From Pigoraptor vietnamica (Eukaryota > Opisthokonta > Filasterea): DNA of 21,191 nucleotides. A program made the position numbers and the translations under genes. Position 1 is the first letter of the stretch; each line of letters opens with the position of its first letter. The DNA lies in contig CALSCQ010000836.1 of NCBI GenBank assembly GCA_943704525.1, positions 1 through 21,191 on the forward strand, written 5' to 3'. Shown here piece by piece: positions 8,701 to 17,800 of this stretch. The notes beneath the pieces were generated by a model that was given only the letters and a program-made list of their open reading frames with translations, made no database searches and was not told where the DNA came from.

Positions 8701-11137
8701 GACGCCATCAAGGCCTCGTCCTTCTTCGACCTCAATGATCCCCTTGCGAAGGTGGCGTCCGGCGACGTCGACACGGCGCTCAAGCAGTGCGACTTTGTCT
8801 GCTCCGGCGAAGTTCGTTACGGCGACCAGTCCCACTTTTACATGGAGCCGCAGGTGGGCGCACTATCGCCAATGGGTTTCGGCATTTCTGTTTCTCAGGG
8901 TAGCGTATACATCAGTGGTGTGTTTGCGGCAACCGTCCGTGCACAATTTATCATCACAGTGGGCCTCGCTCTTTGATGTGAGCCTTGTGAAAGGGTGGTG
9001 ATGTTCGTGTTTGTGTTAACTTGTTACCCCTGTGGCGCAGTCGGCGTATGCGGTGCCCTCCCGCGACGGCAGCGGGCTAGTCGTGCACGCGTCGACGCAG
9101 GACCCCACGGGAACCCAGAACGCCGTCGCCAACGTCCTCGGTTGTGGTGCTCACGATGTCGTCGTGTCGATGAAACGCTGCGGCGGCGGATTCGGCGGGA
9201 AGCTCACCCGCAACTACATTATCGCGTCCGCATCCGCGGTGGCCGCGAACAAGTTCGGCCGTCCCGTGCGCCTGAGTGAGTGTGCGCGACATGAGGCACA
9301 AAGTATATGAATATCCGCTCGTAGCACACGGCCTCTCAACCAACCAACATCCCCCCCCCCCCCTTCCTCTCCGGTCAGCGCTCGACCGCAACACGGACAT
9401 GGACATGGTCGGTGGGCGCCACCCGTGGCTTGCGCGCTATTCGATCGGCTTCTCCGAGACGGGCGAGTTCAGCGCATTCGACGCGCGCATATATATGAAC
9501 GGCGGCGCCGCGCCTGATCTCGGCCCGGACACCGTCACCATCGAGGTACGCTTCATGCAGCGATGGCATGCTTCCCAGCGGATGTCTGATTCGATCTGAC
9601 TTTGGCGTCCCCTTTGTCTTGACAGACTAACCTGTCGATTGACGGGTGCTACTACTTCCCCAACTTTCGGACGGAGGGCATCCTGTGCAAGACGAACCTC
9701 CCGCCAAACACGGCCATGCGTGCGCCGGGCCATTTCCAGGCCGCGCTTCTCATGGAGACGGCCATCGAACACGCCGCTTCGAAGCTCGGCGTCGCGCCAG
9801 AGGCCTTGCGCGAGAAGAACTTCTATCGCGAGCCGCACATGCGCACGCCGATCGGCCAGCTGATCACGCACTTCACACTGCCGACTCTGTGGCGCCAGGT
9901 CATAGGCAGCAGCGACTTTGCCACGCGCGTGAAGGCCGTCGACCGTTTCAACGCGGACAACCGCTGGCGCAAGCGGGGCATTTCGTGCTGCCCCGTCAAG
10001 TACGGCGTGAACTGGCTTCCTGCCGGCTCGCTCGTCAATGTTTACGGAAGGGACGGGTCGGTCGTGGTCTCCTCGGGCGGCGCCGAAATGGGCCAGGGTC
10101 TCAATACCAAGGTTGCCCAGGTCGCGGCGTACGCTCTGGGGTGCCCTATCGAGCTTGTGCGCATTGCGCCGGCGGCGACAGACAAAGTGGCCAACACGTT
10201 CATGACGGGCGGGTCGGTCGGCAGTGGAACGAATGCCGAGGCGACGAGGCTCGCGTGCGAGCAAATCTCGAAGCGCCTCGAGCCCACGCGCGCGGCGCTG
10301 CGTCAGAAGCTGGGCCGCGAACCGACCTGGGTGGAGGTGACGACTGCAGCGCAGGCCAGCAACGTGGAGCTGTCCGCGATGGGTCGGTTTACCCCTGTGC
10401 CCGTCGACGGCAACCCGGCGCTCGCGTCGTACTTCAACTTTGGCGTCGGCGTGAGCGAGGTCGAGATTGACGTGCTCACGGGGGAGCCGCAAATACTGCG
10501 CACGGACATTCTGTACGACTGCGGCATTTCGCTGAACCCAGCCGTGGACATCGGGCAGGTCGAGGGCGCGTTTGTGCTGGTTGGTACCTCGCCAATGTGC
10601 AGGATGCAAGTATTTCTGTTGAGTACGGCCACGTGTGCTCACAGCTTGTGCTTGGCGCTTCGTTTTCGCAGGGGGCGGGATACATTTTTCGCGAGGAGCA
10701 CCAGTGGGACTACTCGGTGGGCAACAAGATCAGCAACGGCACGTGGGAATACAAGCCGCCGTGCGTCGAGGTGTGTGCGAGCGTTGGCTGCGTGTCTTGT
10801 ACGCTGCGGCGCACCATCCACCCCCTCTTCTGTCCTGGTTGTTCTTGCGCCGGAATTGTGGCGTCCGCTGACCTTGGCTGTTGCGCAGGACATTCCGATT
10901 GACTTCCGCGTGGAGCTTCTCAAGGACTCGCCGTTCCCCAAGGGCATCCTCCGCTCGAAGGCCAGCGGTGAGCCGCCGCTCATCCTCTCGACGACGCTCC
11001 TCCTCGCCGCACAGCACGCGATTACCGCGGCACGTGCCGACGCGGGGCTCTCGACCGATTTCGTCCCCCAGAACACCCCGATGACCATCGACGTGATTCA
11101 GCAGGCTTGCGGCACTGACATGACGCGTCTCTGCTGA
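5712..11137 (+). CDS. Molybdenum hydroxylase (aldehyde oxidase / xanthine dehydrogenase family), 12 exons
   Basis: The spliced model encodes 1,366 residues, normal for the family. Residues 1-195 hold two [2Fe-2S] centres: C74, C79, C82 and a Cys in exon 2, then C-x2-C-TPG (exon 3/4 junction) and LCRCTGY (C177, C179). A cysteine-rich linker follows. The FAD domain has IPELN, VGSIAGNL and the C-terminal flavoprotein lobe. The molybdopterin domain has Q819, GGGFGGK (847-853), GGAEMGQG and the catalytic Glu in GEPP (E1312). The enzyme hydroxylates aldehydes or N-heterocycles with water and passes electrons through FeS and FAD to O2 or NAD. No targeting signal is evident, so it is probably cytosolic. 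Segments such as AMRAPG and MCRRKGFESDLA resemble plant-type aldehyde oxidases, while C-K-T-N-L-P and GGRHPWLARY resemble xanthine dehydrogenases. The purine-binding residues are replaced, so I do not assign a xanthine role. ATG 5712 has a good Kozak context (A at -3, G at +4). The frame is also open back to an ATG at 5481. Confidence 0.93.
5996..10888 (+). other. Intron set of the molybdenum hydroxylase gene (11 GT-AG introns)
   Basis: Introns read from the sequence: 5996-6089, 6167-6375, 6449-6569, 7094-7209, 8164-8300, 8536-8603, 8854-9040, 9276-9378, 9546-9625, 10580-10671 and 10771-10888. Each has a GT donor and an AG acceptor, and each restores family-conserved protein across the junction. 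For example, the third rebuilds the iron-sulfur CGFCTPG motif from TG|C. The coding total is 4,101 nt, an exact multiple of three. The fourth intron has two in-frame acceptors: TAG ending at 7209 (preferred by family length) and CAG ending at 7179, directly after a T-rich tract, which would add ten residues. The eighth contains a C-run pyrimidine tract near its acceptor. Confidence 0.85.
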
Positions 11138-11424
11138 GCCTTCAGTTGCGCCTTCAGTCAGTGACAATGGCTCTGTAACCTCGCGAATTTTCCGGTTCTC
11201 TCAGCCCGCGTTTTTGTGTACTCCAACCGCTGCGGCGACTCTTAGCTCATGCATCCGCCGCATTCTTTTTGTATATTGATTTTTTTTTCCGGCTCGTCCT
11301 TGTTTCAGTTCCGTGAATGGCCGCTTTGTTACAACTTGATTCGCTCGTAGACGAGCTGTTTGTTCCGGTGTATTTTCTCCTCTTCTGGCCAGCCATCCGA
11401 TGATCGGCTGCGCAGCGACTCCTT

Positions 11425-11461
11425 TGTAAATACCTCCTCTCGGCTTGCGTAAGAAAATAAA
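11425..11461 (+). promoter_or_regulatory. Candidate PUF-binding site and poly(A) signal in the hydroxylase 3' UTR
   Basis: TGTAAATA at 11425-11432 matches the Pumilio/PUF RNA element UGUANAUA. An AATAAA hexamer follows at 11456-11461, about 320 nt after the stop codon. The pairing and order are typical of a regulated 3' end, but the PUF match is only eight bases and could be chance. Confidence 0.4.
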
Positions 11462-11618
11462 TCCTTTCCGCGTCTCCCCCCTGGCCAACCACATTCCCTT
11501 GTTGCGGCGAGGAACGAAATACAGCGTTAGTACCTCCTCAGCCTTCGCGTGCGTAAGAAAAACCGCGTCTCCCCCCAACCACATTCCCCTTGTTGCGGCG
11601 AGGAACGAAATACAGCGT
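11431..11618. repeat. Tandem duplication of about 90 bp
   Basis: Copy 1 (11431-11527, 97 bp) and copy 2 (11531-11618, 88 bp) share TACCTCCTC, GCGTAAGAAAA, CCGCGTCTCCCCCC, AACCACATTCCC and a shared end GTTGCGGCGAGGAACG...CAGCGT. The main difference is a short segment carrying the AATAAA hexamer, present only in copy 1, plus small indels. There are also some substitutions, so the duplication is recent but not fresh. Confidence 0.85.
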
Positions 11619-11820
11619 CATGAGCGCTTTCAAGTCAGATTTAGTGTGATTGCGCTCTATGAGGAGTGCTCGCATGACATTTTTTCAGATGGCACTAAGC
11701 GATACTGAATTCTACAATTCGCGTTGCGTTGCTAAGCTGGGCACTGAAGTGAAATTATGAGTAAATCACGAACACAGAAGAGGTGTATTAGGTACTGGTA
11801 AACGAAGAATACGCGCACGT

Positions 11821-14800
11821 TCACGGCGAGAATTCGTTGACGAGCCACTTGACAAGCGCCTGTACAAAGGACTCAATGTCGCTGAGGTCGACGGCGATGG
11901 TCGGCGTGTAGCGCGTGCCCAGGAGAATCACGTCGAGCGTGATCGTCGGCAGGACACCCTGGTCCAGCTGCGACAGGCTGCCCTGTATCGTCACCGACTG
12001 AATGTCGATCGCGTTCGCCAGCGCCTCCAGGACCTGCTCCGCGAGCAGAATGAGGCCGCTCACGGCGCCCTCGGCCACTTGCAGCGCATCCGTGGCCAGC
12101 GACAGAAATCCCTCGACGGTCCCGCGGGCCACTTGCAGCGCGAGGATGACGGGATCGACGCTAGCGAGGGGAAGCGCCGAGACCACGTCCTCCGCGCCCT
12201 CCAGAGTCAACTGCGCCAGCTCCAGGGCGCCCTCCGCAATCTTTTCCGCAGCCCAGACGCCGGCGAGCTCCACCGAGTAAAACTCGCCCTGCCCGTCAAC
12301 CCACTGCCACCTGCACATGCGAGCCATTCCGTAAGTCAGGTGTCGCGACAAAGTCTGTTTGCGTGCAAAGCAGAAGGAGAGCGCGCATCCAAAGGCAACG
12401 GCACTCACCAGTCGAGGTTCGAGATGGTGCTTTCAAGGCTGCTGATCTCCGAGTTCAGGCCGGCGACCGACGACTGGGCGCTCGCGACGGCCGAAATGAA
12501 GCCCTGCAGCGTCGCCTCAATGTCGTCCTGAACGGCGTCGATCTGCTGCGTGCGCAGCGCAATCAACGCATCGATGCTCGACACGGCCGACTGCCAGTTC
12601 TGCATGTCCTGGATGGCCCCTTGCAGCGAAGACACGGCCGACTGCCGCGCCGTCTCGATGGCGGCGGGGAGTGTCGTCGCAAGATACGAGGAGAGGCTCT
12701 GTTCGAACGTCCCCTCGAACGAAAAGTCCTCGATGGGCCCGAAACCGCCGCTTTGCGACGCGCCCAGCACGGCGTCAAACGCAACGGACGAGCTGAAAAT
12801 CCAGAAGGACATTCCCGAGAGCACGGAAATCCCCGTTGCGTCCACCGACACATTCGCATATTCGGTGAGACCAAGCACAGACACGGAACCCTCGGCGGAG
12901 AAGCGCGCGTCCGCAATGGATCCCGTTCCCACGGGAAGCGCGAGCGCGAACGACGGCTGTGCGTCAGGGTTAGGGTACCCCTGGACCGTGAAGAGGCCGT
13001 CGCCGAGCGAGAAGGGGTCGACCGAAGCGGACGCAGCGACTTCTGTGGTCGACAGCTGGAATGTGGCCGAAAAGTCCTCGATAAAGAGAAAACTGGCGTT
13101 TGCAATAGCCGCCGAAAAGCCCGCGGGGAACGAGTACCCGTCCCACGCGAACGACGGCCCGGGGTTCGCGCTGAACGACGCCGCGCCGATCGACACGTCC
13201 AACCACGAAGGCAGCGACGCCGTCGGGTAAAATGTCTCCACGAGCGTCGCGAGGTCAAAATTGGAGAGAGAAAAGGCAAAAGCGGCCTGGCCGGCAGCGG
13301 CGTTGAACCTAACAGCCGCCGTCAGGTCCGTGTCTGCCGGCGGCCCGACAGAAAGCGCGCCTCCCAATCCAAACGCCGTGGGTTCGAATCCTTCGTACGC
13401 CAGCGTGACGGAAGCGGCGGCCGAAGCGAGGCGAGTGCTCGGAATTCCGAACGGCGAGGACACGCCCGGCGGGAGCAGCTGCGCGCTCGCAGTCACCCCG
13501 ACGTCGCCGAAGGAAAGGCTGCCCTCCATGAGGAACGATTGCGTGTCCGTTGTCACCGTGACGTCGGCAGAGATGCCAAAAGTCGACGCCGCCAGCGACT
13601 TTTGCAGGGAAACCGAGAGCTCAGCATTGTTGAGCGAGAGAACGCCGGGCACAATGGCAATCCCGGACGGACCCGCCTCAAACTGCGCGGCAAACGTCAC
13701 AGGAAGCGCGAAGCCCGGCGACACGCTCAGCGCGGCCACGACCGACGAGAATCCCGTCGCGCTGCTGATCTCCGCGAGCAGCCCGCCCGCAGTGGCAAAT
13801 GTGAGGGTACCCGCCACGTTGAACCCCGTCGCAAGCGCCTGCGAGACGTCCGCAACAAGCGCTCCGAGGAACGGACTCTCCGCCGCGATTGCGGGCGCGA
13901 GAAGGCTCGTCACAAACACCGTCGACGACGCGTCAGCGCCCAGCAGGGCCTGTACGGGTCCCAGTGACGACGCGTCGCCATCGCTGCGTCGCCGGGTGCC
14001 GCTTATGTCCGCCTCAAGGGCGTTCATAATGGACGTCGCGATGGTCTCGAGCGCATCTCCGGGGTTAATCGACGCAGCGTAGTACCAACTGCTGCTGCCG
14101 GCCGCCGCGTAGCTGGAGGATGCCGTCTCGCCCGCCTGCACCGCGAACGACACTGCCGCGCCGTCGACCACGAGCGAACCGCTCACAGCGAACGCAATTC
14201 CGGTCGACGATGCCCACGTGACACCCAGCGACGCACCCACGATCTCGACGTCGCCAAGAATGCCGGCGAGAGGGCCAAAGTCCGACTGGAGGGGCGACGA
14301 CCCCACAAGATCGGCCAGCAGCGACTCGAGCGTCCAGCCCGTACCTTCCGAGGGGGTGCCCGTGGCAGAGAGCACGACACTCGCGCCATCCGCGCCATCC
14401 GACACGCTGATTGCGAGTGAAAACAGCACAGACGCGTACTGTGCCGTCGCGTTGCCGCCGAGCGTGAAGTGCGAGGGAGCGCCCGCTTGCGAGGGGAAGA
14501 ATGCGCCCGCAACGTCCGTCGAGAGCACGTTTATCGTGTTCCCCGAGGCCACGCTGATCGACGCAATGCTCGTTCCGTTCGACTCCGACGCGCCGGAAAA
14601 CTGCAAGGCGACGCCATCGTACTGCATGAACACGGCGACCGCCCATTCGTCCGCCGTGCTCTGAGCGGTCTGTGGGGTGATCGACAAGACGCCAGAGACG
14701 GTCACCGCGGGCTCGAGGTCCTGGAGTGCGACGACAAGTTGCGAGAGGGCGACGCCGTCCGCCATTGGCACGGGCGCGCCACCGAGCGTCGCTGTCAGGC

Positions 14801-17800
14801 CGATCGAAGACGCGTTGCCCAGTCCAATATACCCCTGCAGCGTCACTGTCGACGCGCCGCTCATGTCGCCCACGGCCTGCGCAGCCGAACTGCTGCCAAG
14901 CGAGAAATCGGCGACGGCGTAGACATTGAAGCCGTCGACCAGGGCCATGGTCACGTTGGGCGCGGCCGAGAGGAGGGTGCTCGGGTTGAGAGTGGCCGCC
15001 CGCGACGAGTACACAAGGGCGAGCGACACGAGCGAAACGCCCGCCACGTCCGCCGACAGCGCGTCGTTGGCCGAGAGCGATCCGACGTTAATCGAGGACG
15101 AGGTAGGCACCACGACGACGACGGTCGATTCTGCCTGCCACTGCAACGCCACCGACGCACCGTCCCCGAGGAAAGGGTTCGAGAGCACGGCGACCACGGA
15201 CAACGACTCGCACGAGGCATCCCACAGGCGGCCGTCGACCGCAAGAGAGTCCAGCTGCCACGCAAACAGGTACTCGCGCAGTGACTGCGACGCGCCCTCC
15301 ACCACGTGACCGAGGCCCAGGTCCGACAGGAGCGCGCCAAGGGTGGCAGTCGCGTTGCCACTCTCGACGGTGCCCTTGACCGAACTGCAACCCTTGCCGC
15401 CAAACGCAACGGACGCGGTCACGTGCGCCCCGCCGAGGGCAAGGACGCCGTCAGCGGACACAAACGCGCCGCCGTCCTGGTAACCGAAGCGCACGTCGGC
15501 CGACGACAGCACGGCGCGCGAGGCGCCAAAGTCGAAGAGTGGGATGGGCGTCGTGAGGCGTCCGGACACGGCCACGCCCGAAGACGAGGCAGACCCATCG
15601 ACGCTCACACTGGTCGCGTTTGCGTACGGGTCGCACTTCTTGGGAGAGCGTCCGGTGCAGTTGGAGAACCCGGCCGGGTCGACGACGAGCCGCGCTGCGA
15701 CGCTGAGCTGTTCTTTCGCATCGTCCAGCTGAATGGACACGTCGAGCAGGCGGACAGACGCGCCGACAACGATCACGGGAATCGTCTCGTTGTTGCTCCA
15801 CGACGACACCTGCATGCAGGGGTGCGAAGGGGACGACTTAGTGAGTTTGACAAAGGGCACGCAGGGCCGCTGAGAACGGGCACGCAGGGTCGCTGAGAAC
15901 ACACACAAGCACGCCACAGGTGCACTGTAGCACAGCCGCACACGCACCTCGGCATACAGCTCTTCCGCAGCGTCAAAGAACCCCTCGAGCGTGCCGACCG
16001 CTTTGCCCAACGTCGAAGCACGGCGCCCGCGCAAGGCCACTGCGCTCGCAAACATGTCTGACAGCCGCAGCACGGGCTCCGTTCCGGGGCTGCCGATGGG
16101 GCTCGCAAACTGAACTCCGCCGCGCGCCTGCACAACAGGGCCCGAGAGAGGGACGAAATCGCCGATGCTCACCTCCGTCGCACGCGATGCGAACAGGAAG
16201 TAACCACCGCGGATGGAGGACGCGCCGGCCAAGCCGCCGGGAATTACCGCAGGGCTGCAGCTGTCCGAAGGTGCCACCACCGACACGGCCACGGGAACAG
16301 CTATGCGCACGCGGGTCGGCGGGAGCATGCGATCGCGCACATCGTTGAGAGCAGTTGCGGCCGCGCGTGCCTGTGCGTTGTATGACGCACCAAGAACACC
16401 GACAACGGCATCCGCAAGTGCCGCCAAGTCAGCTTCGCCAGCGTTCGCGTCGCACGGCGGAGGAATTCCGTCGGCGGAGAGCGCACTGGCAGGGATGAGG
16501 CGGGCGGCGCTGGCCGTGACGTCATTGGACGCTAGTGCGGACGCAATTGTGCTCCAATCGCAGCGCACCGACGCGGACAGGCCCACGGGAGCATCGAGAC
16601 CAAACGTGGTGCTCGTCACGTGGCCGTGGACGGCGAACGCAGGCGCAGCGCAGCCGATGGAAGCGGTGGCAGCTGACACGTTCACGCGGGACGTGTACAT
16701 GAGCGGGCGCATGATGCTGGGCAACTCTGCGCCGTCGGGGTGCACGCGCATCGACGCAAGCGCAAGCATGTCACTTGCAAGCAGTTCCCCGCCGGTGGAG
16801 GCCACAACACCATTCCAAAGCCCAGCGGCAAGCGGAACGGAGGCGGCGAGCGCACGGCCCGACGGAAACGTGAGCGAAAAGGGGAGTTCCGGATTTTCCA
16901 CCGTCGTGGCGGGCGCAGCACGGACAGAGAGAGCAACGCCCGCGCCGCTCTCAAGGTCCACCTGAAGAACAATCTGCGCGCGACCCGCTGCGAAGGTCAC
17001 GTGGGCGGGCGAGCCGATCACAGACGCAACCTCCGCCTCCGCCGTCATAGTGGCGTCCGCGCACGAGCCGTTCGCGTTGAGCGACACGCGCACAACGCCG
17101 GATTCCGTCAGAGTGGCCAGACCGTAGAAAAATTTCACGCTCTCGCGGACGAACGACGACCACAAGAGCTTGCCCTCGCGTCCGTCATGTGCTGCAACAG
17201 ACGCAAATTCGACGGCGCTCCCATCAAGCACGGGGATGACACGGCGGCGCGTCGGAAGGCCATCAATCGCCACGTCGCATTGCGCAGACACTCCCGCGGG
17301 TGCCGTCAGGCGAGTCGCAGGAGGGCGCTCGTAGCCGCATGCAACGTGCGCGGCAACACCCCGGATGAGGGCCCAGGCGTCCACGAGGAGTTGGCGTCCG
17401 CTGTTGTCGATCACAGCCACTCGCGGAATGCGCGCCCTCTCGGCAAACGCAGCGATCGCATCAAGCTGCTGTTCGCACTCACGCGACAGGGGTGCGCCTT
17501 GAAAAGACCACGACGGCGACCCCACCGACGCAGTGGCAAGGGCAGCCAACGCCGCCTCCAGCGAGAGCTCGGCTTCATGCTCGCCGAGAGCGCTGAGGGG
17601 GACTGACGGCCACTCGATGACACTTTCCCCCGGGGTGCGCGACGCCAACAGCGCGGCAAGCACGGTCGACAGCGGCACGGTGAGACCAGGGGAGGGAAGC
17701 GCACGCTCGTCGGCGTCGTCGCGCATGTCCTCGCTTGAGACAGCACAGCGAAAGGCCGCGGAGACGTTGCGCGCGTCAAAGGACATCGCGTGCTGCGCGA

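Larger units (their letters stand above)
11138..11820. other. Shared 3' intergenic region between convergent genes
   Basis: This 683-bp stretch lies between the stop of the molybdenum hydroxylase (+) and the stop of the giant membrane-protein gene (-). No coding frame is supported. It holds the likely 3' UTR and poly(A) signal of the hydroxylase and a tandem duplication (separate entries). I find no exact AATAAA on the minus strand for the opposing gene. Confidence 0.65.

Noticed and set aside
9437-10642. 401-codon minus-strand open frame across hydroxylase exons 9-10
   Set aside because: The + strand encodes conserved molybdopterin-domain sequence here, so the opposite frame is a shadow.
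12363-13967. 534-codon + strand open frame opposite the giant gene
   Set aside because: Arg-rich low-complexity product typical of an antisense shadow of a GC-rich exon. The minus-strand frame is far longer and continuous with neighbouring exons.
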